Assembly (NCBI GenBank): GCA_043774925.1
Contig: JAYVSZ010000027.1
Coordinates: 1 to 9,963 of the forward strand
Source: JAYVSZ01 sp043774925
GTDB taxonomy: Bacteria > Pseudomonadota > Gammaproteobacteria > Burkholderiales > Methylophilaceae
DNA: 9,963 nucleotides
Direction: 5' to 3'
The notes below the pieces were generated by a model, which was not told the DNA's origin, did no database searches, and saw only the letters and a list, made by a program, of their open reading frames with translations. This document shows, piece by piece, positions 1-6,650 of the stretch (the first letter of the stretch is position 1; each line of letters starts with the position of its first letter). The position numbers and the translations under genes are program-made.

Positions 1-2292
1 GCACGGCACGTAAACGTCAGGCAAAAAGTGCATTTCTACGCGAATCACGCCGTCGCCCTGGCAGGCTTCGCAGCGGCCGCCTTTTACGTTGAACGAGTAC
101 CTGCCTGGTCCGTAGCCACGCGCGCGGCTCTCTGGCACGGCGGCGAATAAGTCACGAATTGGCGTAAATAAACCTGTATATGTGGCTGGGTTAGAACGTG
201 GCGTGCGGCCAATTGGGCTTTGGTCAACATCCACCACTTTGTCGAAAAACGCCAGACCATCAATCTCGCCAAACGGCGCTGGTTCAGTGTTACTGCCATA
301 TAAATGATGAGAAACCACGCGATAAAGCGTGTCGTTAATTAGCGTAGATTTTCCGCTGCCAGAAACGCCCGTAACGCAGGTGAGCAAGCCGACAGGCAGA
401 TTGAGTGTGACATTTTTAAGATTATTACCCGTTGCGGCCGTCATTTTCAACCAGCGTTTTGGGTCGGGCACGGTGCGTATGGTGTTGTATATAATCTTCT
501 TTTTACCGCTTAAATATTGCCCTGTGAGCGATTTTTCATTCGCTAAAACTTCAGCAGGGGTGCCTTCTGCAATAATCTGCCCGCCGTGCTCGCCCGCGCC
601 AGGGCCAATGTCAATCACGTGGTCGGCCGCTAAAATCGCATCGTGGTCGTGTTCTACCACAATCACGCTGTTGCCAATGTCACGCAGGCGTTTTAGCGTT
701 TCTAAAAGTCGGTCGTTATCGCGTTGATGCAAGCCAATCGAAGGCTCATCTAGCACATACATCACGCCTGTGAGGCCGCTACCAATCTGGCTGGCGAGCC
801 TTATTCGCTGCGCCTCGCCGCCCGATAGCGTTTCTGCAGAACGCGATAAAGATAAATATTCCAGCCCAACATTGGTTAAAAATCGTAGGCGATTTTGCAC
901 TTCTTTGACAATTTTGTCGGCAATGGCCAACTTTGCACCGACGAGTACGATTTTTTCAAAAAAACGCAAAGCCTGTTTCAATGGAATTTCGCATACTTCG
1001 TGAATATTTTTGCCGCCTACTTTTACGTGGCGCGCCTCGCGGCGTAGCCGCGTGCCGCTGCAATCGGGGCAAACGGCGGCGTTAATGTACTTGGCCAGTT
1101 CATCGCGCACGGCGGACGAATCGCTTTCGCGATAGCGGCGTTGCAGGTTGTTTAAAATGCCTTCAAACGTGTGCGTTTTGCTAAAAAATGTGCCGCGTTC
1201 GTTAAGGTATCTAAACGCGATTTGTTCCTTGCCAGAGCCATTTAATAACACGTCTTGCGCTTGTTCTGGCAGGTTTTCAAACGGCGTTTCTAAGTCAAAG
1301 TTGTAATGCTCTGCTAAGCTATAAAGCATTTGGAAATAAAATTGATTGCGCTTGTCCCAGCCTTTAATGGCGCCGCTGGCGAGCGATAGTGTGGGGAAAG
1401 CCACGACGCGTTTTGGATCGAAAAATGTGATGTTGCCCAAGCCATCACATTTGGGGCAAGCGCCCATGGGGTTGTTAAAGCTGAATAAGCGCGGCTCAAG
1501 CTCCGCAAGTGAGTAATCACAGACTGGGCAAGAGAATTTGGCCGAAAATAAATGTTCTTTTTCACTGCTTTTATCTTCGCCCATTTCCAGCGCAATCGCC
1601 TTGCCATCCGCCAAGCGTAGCGCGGTTTCAAAGCTTTCTGCAATGCGCTGTTTCATGTCTTCGCGCACTTTCAGGCGGTCAACCACCACATCCACCGTGT
1701 GTTTGGTGGTTTTTGCCAATTGCGGCAGCGCGTCAATTTCATAAATTTTGCCGTCAATACGCAAGCGCACAAAGCCTTGTGCTTTTAACTCGTCAAATAA
1801 ATCCAGTTGCTCGCCTTTGCGGTTGGAAACGACGGGTGCGAGAATCATCAGTTTGGTGTCTTCAGGCAGCTTTAAAACGCTGTCCACCATCTCGGCAACG
1901 GTTTGCGCTTGTAGCTGAATATTGTGCTCTGGGCATTCTGGATCGCCCGCCCGCGCGTATAAAAGCCGCAGATAATCGTGAATCTCCGTGACCGTACCCA
2001 CGGTAGAACGCGGATTGTGGCTAGTGGATTTTTGCTCAATCGAAATCGCGGGTGACAAGCCTTCAATTAAATCCACATCCGGTTTATCCATGCGCGCTAA
2101 AAACTGCCTTGCGTACGCTGAAAGCGACTCTACATAACGGCGCTGGCCTTCTGCATAAAGCGTATCAAACGCCAGCGAAGACTTTCCCGAGCCAGACAAA
2201 CCAGTGATGACCACAAGTTGATTGCGCGGAATATCCAGCGAAATGTTTTTGAGATTGTGCGTGCGCGCACCGCGAACTTTGATGAATTCCAT
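1..2292 (-). CDS. uvrA: UvrA, excinuclease ABC subunit A (3' end cut by window edge)
   Basis: DNA-damage recognition ATPase of nucleotide excision repair; with UvrB it scans DNA, loads UvrB at the lesion and leaves. The frame stays open from the start to base 1, giving 764 residues of a protein that is 940 in E. coli. Visible in order: first Walker A GLSGSGKSS at residues 31-39 (Lys37); first zinc finger Cys255, Cys258, Cys279, Cys282; first ABC signature LSGGE at 489-493; Walker B/Glu DEPS from Asp515; second Walker A GVSGSGKST at 642-650 (Lys648); and the start of the second zinc finger, Cys741, Cys744 and Cys764, which is the last codon in the window. The second signature and Walker B lie outside. 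Two adjacent ATGs (2295 and 2292) could start it; the second gives MEFIKVRGARTHNL, matching the usual UvrA N-terminus. Neither has a clear ribosome binding site. No complete LexA operator is seen upstream. Identification is by remembered family sequence. Confidence 0.98.
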   Translation of the reverse strand, partial: MEFIKVRGARTHNLKNISLDIPRNQLVVITGLSGSGKSSLAFDTLYAEGQRRYVESLSAYARQFLARMDKPDVDLIEGLSPAISIEQKSTSHNPRSTVGTVTEIHDYLRLLYARAGDPECPEHNIQLQAQTVAEMVDSVLKLPEDTKLMILAPVVSNRKGEQLDLFDELKAQGFVRLRIDGKIYEIDALPQLAKTTKHTVDVVVDRLKVREDMKQRIAESFETALRLADGKAIALEMGEDKSSEKEHLFSAKFSCPVCDYSLAELEPRLFSFNNPMGACPKCDGLGNITFFDPKRVVAFPTLSLASGAIKGWDKRNQFYFQMLYSLAEHYNFDLETPFENLPEQAQDVLLNGSGKEQIAFRYLNERGTFFSKTHTFEGILNNLQRRYRESDSSAVRDELAKYINAAVCPDCSGTRLRREARHVKVGGKNIHEVCEIPLKQALRFFEKIVLVGAKLAIADKIVKEVQNRLRFLTNVGLEYLSLSRSAETLSGGEAQRIRLASQIGSGLTGVMYVLDEPSIGLHQRDNDRLLETLKRLRDIGNSVIVVEHDHDAILAADHVIDIGPGAGEHGGQIIAEGTPAEVLANEKSLTGQYLSGKKKIIYNTIRTVPDPKRWLKMTAATGNNLKNVTLNLPVGLLTCVTGVSGSGKSTLINDTLYRVVSHHLYGSNTEPAPFGEIDGLAFFDKVVDVDQSPIGRTPRSNPATYTGLFTPIRDLFAAVPESRARGYGPGRYSFNVKGGRCEACQGDGVIRVEMHFLPDVYVPC

Positions 2293-2298
2293 CATACT

Positions 2299-2353
2299 TT
2301 AACTAAAATTAAGGCAACCTGATAATATACCGCCTTTAGCCAAAAACATTCAA
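2299..2353. promoter_or_regulatory. Overlapping divergent promoter candidates for uvrA and the MFS gene
   Basis: The short gap between the two divergent starts must hold both promoters. On the plus strand, TTAACT (2299-2304) and GATAAT (2321-2326) are separated by 16 bp and face the transporter. On the minus strand, TTGAAT (plus 2348-2353) and TATATT (plus 2324-2329) are separated by 18 bp and face uvrA. The two -10 boxes overlap, so the polymerases would compete. Each box is an imperfect sigma70 match read by eye. Confidence 0.4.
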
Positions 2354-2361
2354 ACAATTTA

Positions 2362-3549
2362 ATGAAATCTACCAATATGATGCCCGCGCATGAGCGCAAA
2401 GCTGCCATTAGCCTGGCTTCCATTTACGGTTTACGCATGCTCGGCATGTTTTTGTTGCTGCCGATTTTTGCCATTTATGCCGAGACGCTAAAAGGCGGTG
2501 AAAACCACACGCTGATTGGCTTGGCGATGGGCGCTTACGGCATGATGCAAGTGTTATTGCAGCTACCGTTTGGCATGGCAAGCGATAAATTTGGGCGCAA
2601 GCGCATGATTTATTTCGGGCTGGTGCTATTTATTATCGGTAGTGTTATCGCGGCCATGGCGGGCGATATTGTCACCATGATCATCGGCCGCAGCATTCAA
2701 GGCGCTGGCGCAATTAGCGCGGTGGTGACGGCGCTGGTGGCAGATTTAACCAGCGATGAGCATCGCACCAAAGCCATGGCGATGATTGGTGCAACGATTG
2801 GCGTGACGTTTGCCATTTCGTTGGTGCTTGGCCCGCTGTTAAGCGCATGGATAGGCGTGAGCGGTATATTTTGGATGACAGCAATTTTATGTGTATTGGC
2901 CGCTTTGGTAGTGAAATTTGTTGTGCCAGACCCGCAAAAAATGGCTGTCAAAAGCACCGTTAAAATGCGCGATATTCTGACCAATACACAATTATTGCGC
3001 CTTAATTTCGGCAGTTTTGCCTTGCATGCGGCGCAAATTGCCATGTTTTTGGTCGTGCCATTTGCGCTGCAAAACGCAGGCCACATGCCGCAAAATCAGC
3101 ATTGGAAAGTGTATCTGCCCGTGTTGTTACTTTCGTTTGCGCTGATGGTGCCTGCGATTATTATTGGCGAAAAACGTGGTAAATTAAAACAAATTATGGT
3201 CGGCGCAGTGGCGTTAATGCTGATTGCGCAGCTCATGTTGATGAGCTATATCAATCATTTTTGGGGCGTGGTGGTTTCGTTGTTGGTCTATTTTGTGGCC
3301 TTTAATATTTTAGAAGCATCGCTACCATCTCTGGTTTCAAAAATCGCGCCGCCAGCGGCAAAAGGCATGGCCATGGGCGTGCACAATACTGCGCAATCGC
3401 TCGGCATGGCGCTTGGCGCAGTAGCTGCGGGCTTTATTTCGCAACATGATGGGCAAAGCAGCGTATTTATGTTTTGCGCGGTTTTGATTGCGTTGTGGCT
3501 AATTTTTAGCTTTGGTATGCAAGTGCCGCAAAAAGCAATCGCCAAATAA
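2362..3549 (+). CDS. Major facilitator superfamily transporter, YajR-like, without C-terminal YAM domain
   Basis: A 395-residue integral inner-membrane protein with about twelve hydrophobic segments, expected to act as a proton-driven exporter. MFS motif A follows helix 2 as GMASDKFGRKR (71-81), and a motif-B-like GRSIQGAGA follows. It resembles E. coli YajR along its length: an ERKA..SL..I..LRMLGMF start, HWKVYLPV in the middle, and FNILEASLPSLVSK plus KGMAMGVHNTAQSLG in the second half. YajR is about 454 residues and ends in a soluble ferredoxin-like YAM domain; this protein stops just after the last helix, so that domain is missing. The first ATG is used, with MM at 6-7 as alternatives; no Shine-Dalgarno sequence is visible before any of them. 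The gene is divergent from uvrA and 41 bp ahead of ssb. The substrate cannot be read from sequence. Confidence 0.9.
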   Translation: MKSTNMMPAHERKAAISLASIYGLRMLGMFLLLPIFAIYAETLKGGENHTLIGLAMGAYGMMQVLLQLPFGMASDKFGRKRMIYFGLVLFIIGSVIAAMAGDIVTMIIGRSIQGAGAISAVVTALVADLTSDEHRTKAMAMIGATIGVTFAISLVLGPLLSAWIGVSGIFWMTAILCVLAALVVKFVVPDPQKMAVKSTVKMRDILTNTQLLRLNFGSFALHAAQIAMFLVVPFALQNAGHMPQNQHWKVYLPVLLLSFALMVPAIIIGEKRGKLKQIMVGAVALMLIAQLMLMSYINHFWGVVVSLLVYFVAFNILEASLPSLVSKIAPPAAKGMAMGVHNTAQSLGMALGAVAAGFISQHDGQSSVFMFCAVLIALWLIFSFGMQVPQKAIAK

Positions 3550-3578
3550 ACGCAACATGCTAAAATAAAGCATCAATT

Positions 3579-3583
3579 GGGAG
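3579..3583 (+). promoter_or_regulatory. Ribosome binding site of ssb
   Basis: GGGAG lies 7 bases before the ATG at 3591. It is the clearest Shine-Dalgarno sequence in the window and fixes the ssb start. The neighbouring plus-strand genes lack one. Confidence 0.8.
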
Positions 3584-3590
3584 AGCAAAT

Positions 3591-4106
3591 ATGGCATCGG
3601 TAAATAAAGTAATTTTAGTGGGTAATTTGGGGCGCGATCCTGAGGTACGCTTTATGCCAAATGGCGAGGCAGTGTGCAATTTTAGTATTGCCACCACCGA
3701 AAATTGGAAAGATAAAAGCGGCGTAAAGCAAGAAAAAACCGAATGGCACAACATTGTGATGTACCGCAAATTGGCGGAAATCGCTGGTGAATACCTTAAA
3801 AAAGGCCGTCCAGTTTATATTGAAGGCCGTTTGCAAACGCGCAAATGGGAAAAAGATGGCGTAACGCGCTACACCACAGAAATTATTGGCGATAACATGC
3901 AAATGTTGGGCAGCAAGAGCGATGCGAGTGGCGGCGCGAGTTATGATGGCGGACAAGCGGATGCGCCAGAAGATTTTAACCAGTCGGCTAGTCAATCAAA
4001 CGCACGGCAATCAGCACCTGCTCCTGCCTCTTCCTCGACAGCCAATACTGGCGCGCCTGCTGGCGGTGCGGCTTTTGATAATTTTGAGGACGATATTCCT
4101 TTTTAA
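3591..4106 (+). CDS. ssb: Single-stranded DNA-binding protein SSB
   Basis: Binds single-stranded DNA as a tetramer in replication, recombination and repair, and recruits partner enzymes through its C-terminal tip. The 171-residue product has an OB fold in about residues 1-108. It starts MASVNKVILVGNLGRDPEVR and carries the tryptophans expected to stack on bases (Trp39, Trp52 and one in the RKWEKDG segment). A disordered Gly/Ala/Ser/Gln-rich linker follows, then the acidic tip DFEDDIPF-type end (FEDDIPF), the standard docking peptide. Length and layout match the E. coli protein (178 residues). The start is set by a strong ribosome binding site. It follows the transporter by 41 bp, so it may be cotranscribed or have its own promoter in that gap. 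It ends at a strong terminator. Nothing is odd about it. Confidence 0.97.
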   Translation: MASVNKVILVGNLGRDPEVRFMPNGEAVCNFSIATTENWKDKSGVKQEKTEWHNIVMYRKLAEIAGEYLKKGRPVYIEGRLQTRKWEKDGVTRYTTEIIGDNMQMLGSKSDASGGASYDGGQADAPEDFNQSASQSNARQSAPAPASSSTANTGAPAGGAAFDNFEDDIPF

Positions 4107-4117
4107 GTTAAAAATTG

Positions 4118-4153
4118 GCAATAAAAAACCCGCAATCGCGGGTTTTTTATTGC
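4118..4153. terminator. Bidirectional rho-independent terminator between ssb and the FecR-domain gene
   Basis: A perfect 16-bp inverted repeat, GCAATAAAAAACCCGC (4118-4133) and its complement (4138-4153), encloses an AATC loop. The core is a five-pair GC stem (CCCGC/GCGGG) with six A on one side and six T on the other, so it gives a hairpin plus U-run when read from either strand. It lies 11 bp after the ssb stop and 7 bp after the stop of the convergent minus-strand gene, so it should end both transcripts. Confidence 0.93.
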
Positions 4154-4160
4154 TATAAAA

Positions 4161-5612
4161 TTATCTTAAAACTGCGCCACCATAAATATTGCCACCTAAA
4201 CCTGGCACAGCAAAGCCATACTGCAAGCCAATGCGCTCACCATTGACACCCAAAAATGCACCTTGAATTAAGTTGTTGCCGCCGCCAGTGGTTGAACCAT
4301 TTAGCACACCAGTACACCCAGTTTGGCAGCTATTGCCAGTGGTGGTAACAGTGCCATTTAAGCCGAATGATGCTGCATTATTTGCCTTGAAGCCATTGCC
4401 GCCACCATTTAATGTATAAGTATCGGTGGTAACTCCGCCAATTGCCGTATTTACGGTCAAATTGTAAGCATAGCTAAAAGGCCCCGTTGCAAAATTAAAT
4501 GTAAAGAGACCGCTAGTATTTGCAACGCCAGCACTGCTGACTGTGCCACTTGAACTCGCAAAGAATGGCGCAGTCGACCCGATTACATTGTAAGTGCCAG
4601 AAAGACTAGCTAAGTTGCTCGGGGTTGGTGTAGCACCAATAATATAATTGTATTTCGTCATATTAAAGCTGGTGTTATTGCCAGAGAATGTACCGCTATC
4701 GGCTTGACCCCACGCGACTACGCCATCACTAGCGTAACTGGCAAAACTGAGTGGATTTACATTGTAATTAAGCGTTTGTGAGTTGATATTGGTCGGGTTG
4801 CCTGCTGCATCAGTTTGCACATTAGCGTTTAGAACTTCGCTCTGCACATTGAGGATATTGTTTGGTATTGCTAATGTGACAATTGTTCCCGTTGAGTTAT
4901 TTACGCTTGTGGGTACTGGAGTCGGATTTGTAGGGTTAGCTGTAGTCGTGCTCGCCGCTAAATTAGGCATTGTGTCACTCGCCGTAAATACCGCTTTTGA
5001 TGACTCTGGCGCCGCCGCCGCCGCTTTTGCCGCTTTACTGCTAAATTTAGGCGCGCCACCTGCACTTACAGCAATAGATTGCCCTGTGACCGCATTTAGG
5101 CAGTTGCCGCTATTGCCGCACACATCCACACTGCCGTGGTTGGTGGTCATTAAAAATTGGTTATCGTTAAAGTTCACAGTAAACTCTGTGCCACGAATAC
5201 CAATGGTGGCAACGGTGGTTTTAAGCTGGTAGCGCTCGCGGTTTTTGTGGCCGATTAAGCCAGTAATGGTGCGCAAGCCACCTTTAACAAGCTCCATAAA
5301 GGCAAATTCGCTGCCATCTTCTTTGCCAGAGAATTCGTATTTATTAATTTTGAAAATACTATTGGGTTGCAGCGAGACTTTACCGCCGTCGACAAGTGAA
5401 AATTGCACGCGACCATCACGTGTTTCCAGTGTGTCGCCTGTATTTAAAGCGGCATTTTTTTCAATTTGCGCCACCGTGTTATCCGCATGCGTCACAGAAA
5501 CATCGCCGGTTGTAAAAATCACCGAGCCGACCACATTGGCAAGCGCAGCTTGCGTAACAAACAAACTTGCCATTAAGCAAATCTGTACGAATTTTAATTT
5601 TGATAGTTGCAT
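4161..5612 (-). CDS. Secreted FecR-domain protein with long beta-rich C-terminal region
   Basis: A 483-residue exported protein of unknown specific role. Residues 1-25 form a signal peptide (Lys5/Lys7, hydrophobic core, ALA cleavage before Asn26). Residues about 30-180 are a FecR domain: NTGDTLETRDGRVQFSLVDG, then LQPNSIFKI, GGLRTITGLIG and the TIGIRGTEFTV signature. An Ala/Ser/Thr/Pro linker spans about 190-240. The remainder is Gly/Asn/Thr/Ser-rich with alternating strand patterns, ending GAFLGVNGERIGLQYGF and GGNIYGGAVLR, which suggests a small barrel like those ending TbpB-like surface proteins (inference). Cys pairs occur at 165/171 and 429/433. Unlike true FecR anti-sigma regulators it has no internal membrane helix after a cytoplasmic domain, and no sigma factor or TonB receptor gene is adjacent. 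In-frame ATGs lie at 5651 and 5624, but only the ATG at 5612 has a ribosome binding site and gives a clean signal peptide. Confidence 0.85.
   Translation of the reverse strand: MQLSKLKFVQICLMASLFVTQAALANVVGSVIFTTGDVSVTHADNTVAQIEKNAALNTGDTLETRDGRVQFSLVDGGKVSLQPNSIFKINKYEFSGKEDGSEFAFMELVKGGLRTITGLIGHKNRERYQLKTTVATIGIRGTEFTVNFNDNQFLMTTNHGSVDVCGNSGNCLNAVTGQSIAVSAGGAPKFSSKAAKAAAAAPESSKAVFTASDTMPNLAASTTTANPTNPTPVPTSVNNSTGTIVTLAIPNNILNVQSEVLNANVQTDAAGNPTNINSQTLNYNVNPLSFASYASDGVVAWGQADSGTFSGNNTSFNMTKYNYIIGATPTPSNLASLSGTYNVIGSTAPFFASSSGTVSSAGVANTSGLFTFNFATGPFSYAYNLTVNTAIGGVTTDTYTLNGGGNGFKANNAASFGLNGTVTTTGNSCQTGCTGVLNGSTTGGGNNLIQGAFLGVNGERIGLQYGFAVPGLGGNIYGGAVLR
5009..5025. repeat. Short GCC triplet run
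   Basis: About five consecutive GCC-type triplets encode the poly-alanine stretch (about residues 197-201) in the linker after the FecR domain. Such a run can gain or lose a triplet by slippage and would change linker length in frame. Probably neutral. Confidence 0.6.
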
Positions 5613-5617
5613 TTTAT

Positions 5618-5622
5618 TCCCC
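5618..5622 (-). promoter_or_regulatory. Ribosome binding site deciding the start of the FecR-domain gene
   Basis: On the minus strand GGGGA lies 5 bases before the ATG at 5612. No comparable motif precedes the two upstream in-frame ATGs, and starting there would put charged residues ahead of the signal peptide. Confidence 0.65.
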
Positions 5623-5665
5623 ATTATTTTTAGCGCTTTGTTGCCATACATTCAATAACAATCAA

Positions 5666-5694
5666 TTAACCATTTAGTTGACATCAGTTATAAT
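5666..5694 (+). promoter_or_regulatory. Sigma70-type promoter of the fmdB-DUF502-aspS operon
   Basis: A consensus -10 TATAAT (5689-5694) is preceded at 17 bp by TTAACC (5666-5671), a four-of-six -35. Transcription would start near 5701, leaving a leader of about 30 bases before the ATG at 5731. A consensus TTGACA at 5678-5683 is only 5 bp from this -10, so it cannot pair with it; it could at best serve a weaker second start with TTTATT near 5701. Confidence 0.6.
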
Positions 5695-5730
5695 CTTGTT
5701 TTTATTCAGCCTTGCTTACAAGCTAAAACC

Positions 5731-6003
5731 ATGCCAATTTATGATTTTCAATGCACTAGTTGTGGCCATAAAGGCGAAGTCATACGCAAAATGAGCGAAT
5801 CTAGCACGACCACTTGCCCGCAATGTGGGCACGAAACCTTCACAAAAATGCTTTCTGCGCCCAGCTTTCAACTGAATGGTACAGGTTGGTATGCAACTGA
5901 TTTTAAAAGTAAAAAGCCAGAAAGTAAAGCTTCTTCAGAGCCAGTTGCTAGCGCTGCGGCGGTTCACACTGCGCCTGCTGCAGAATCAACAAAATCAACA
6001 TGA
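5731..6003 (+). CDS. FmdB-family zinc-ribbon protein
   Basis: A 90-residue small protein. The first 45 residues or so are the FmdB/CxxC putative regulatory zinc ribbon: MPIYDFQC opening, Cys8-x2-Cys11, then Cys29-x2-Cys32, and the conserved KMLSAPSFQLNGTGWYATDF segment after it. The last 30 residues are an Ala/Ser/Thr/Glu-rich disordered tail with no recognisable fold. The family is named after a protein from the formamidase region of Methylophilus methylotrophus, but its molecular role is not settled; no amidase genes are near here. It is first in an operon with the DUF502 gene, whose ATG overlaps its TGA stop (ATGA), so translation is likely coupled. No strong ribosome binding site precedes the ATG. 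Confidence 0.9.
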   Translation: MPIYDFQCTSCGHKGEVIRKMSESSTTTCPQCGHETFTKMLSAPSFQLNGTGWYATDFKSKKPESKASSEPVASAAAVHTAPAAESTKST

Positions 6004-6641
6004 AAAAATATTTTATAACGGGCTTGTTGGTGCTTGTGCCCTTGGTCATCACTTTTTGGGTGCTCAGCACGCTCATTAACACCATGGATCAAAGCCTGCT
6101 GCTGCTGCCAGCCGCATGGCAGCCCAAAAAACTGCTGGGTTTTAATGTACCAGGCTTGGGCGCTGTGCTCACTTTAGTGATAATTTTTGTCACAGGCTTG
6201 GTGGCGACCAACATTTTTGGGCAGCAATTGATCGTGTTGTGGGAGTCTTTTCTATCGCGCGTGCCGTTTGTTAAGTCCATTTATTCCAGCGTTAAACAGG
6301 TTTCCGACACTTTATTTTCAGATTCTGGCAACGCGTTTCGCAAAGCTTTGCTCATCGAATATCCACGTAAAGGCGCATGGACAATCGCTTTTTTAACCGG
6401 CACGCCGGGCGGCGATGTAAGCAATCACTTATATGGCGACTACGTCAGCGTATATGTGCCCACCACGCCAAATCCCACTTCTGGCTTCTTTTTAATGTTA
6501 CCAAAAGCCGACACCATTGAGCTCAACATGAGCGTGGACGAGGCTTTAAAGTATATTATCAGCATGGGTACGGTTGCGCCAAAAGAGCACCTGACGCAAC
6601 AACAACTTCGTTTTCAACAAACACAACAACAACCTTTATAG
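6000..6641 (+). CDS. DUF502 family inner-membrane protein
   Basis: A 213-residue protein of unknown function found widely in bacteria and plants. It has two membrane helices, at about residues 5-27 and 52-75, joined by a short loop, then a soluble domain. Family hallmarks are visible: the SRVPFVKSIYSSVKQVSDT segment just after helix 2, the GDYVSVYVPTTPNPTSGFF segment, and SVDEALKYIISMG near the end. The C-terminus carries a glutamine-rich tail made of repeated CAA codons that is not part of the conserved domain. Its ATG overlaps the fmdB stop by four bases and aspS begins 9 bp after its own stop, so the three genes form one operon. The fmdB-DUF502-aspS order recurs in betaproteobacteria, but why the three travel together is not known to me. 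Confidence 0.9.
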   Translation: MKKYFITGLLVLVPLVITFWVLSTLINTMDQSLLLLPAAWQPKKLLGFNVPGLGAVLTLVIIFVTGLVATNIFGQQLIVLWESFLSRVPFVKSIYSSVKQVSDTLFSDSGNAFRKALLIEYPRKGAWTIAFLTGTPGGDVSNHLYGDYVSVYVPTTPNPTSGFFLMLPKADTIELNMSVDEALKYIISMGTVAPKEHLTQQQLRFQQTQQQPL

Positions 6642-6650
6642 ATAGCTTTT

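Noticed and set aside
329..1003. Plus-strand open frames opposite uvrA (329-727 and 770-1003)
   Set aside because: They lie on the complement of well-conserved uvrA motifs, including the second Walker A and the first signature, and their translations resemble no protein. They are shadows of uvrA.
1509..1991. 160-codon plus-strand frame opposite uvrA
   Set aside because: Antisense to the UvrA zinc finger and insertion region; Arg/Ser/Pro/Cys-rich translation without a domain or ribosome binding site.
2317..2335. Possible LexA (SOS) box upstream of uvrA
   Set aside because: CTG followed by an AT-rich core is present, but the matching CAG half is missing at the right spacing, so it is not a full operator.
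3557..3573. ATGCT/AGCAT inverted repeat between the MFS gene and ssb
   Set aside because: Five base pairs with a 7-base AT loop and no T run; too weak to call a terminator or operator.
3886..4158. Second open frame inside ssb running into the terminator
   Set aside because: It is out of frame with the conserved OB fold and acidic tip, and its end is encoded by the terminator hairpin.
5650..5655. Minus-strand TTGAAT as the -35 of the FecR-domain gene
   Set aside because: The -10 at 17 bp (TAAAAA) is poor and would place the transcript start almost at the ATG, leaving no room for the ribosome binding site.
4783..5658. Two plus-strand open frames (149 and 137 codons) opposite the FecR-domain gene
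   Set aside because: Hydrophobic, low-complexity translations produced by the Ala/Thr/Val-rich coding of the opposite strand; the signal peptide, FecR motif and ribosome binding site all support the minus-strand gene.
5678..5694. TTGACA and TATAAT as a single consensus promoter before fmdB
   Set aside because: They are only 5 bp apart, far too close for a -35/-10 pair; the TATAAT pairs better with TTAACC at 5666.
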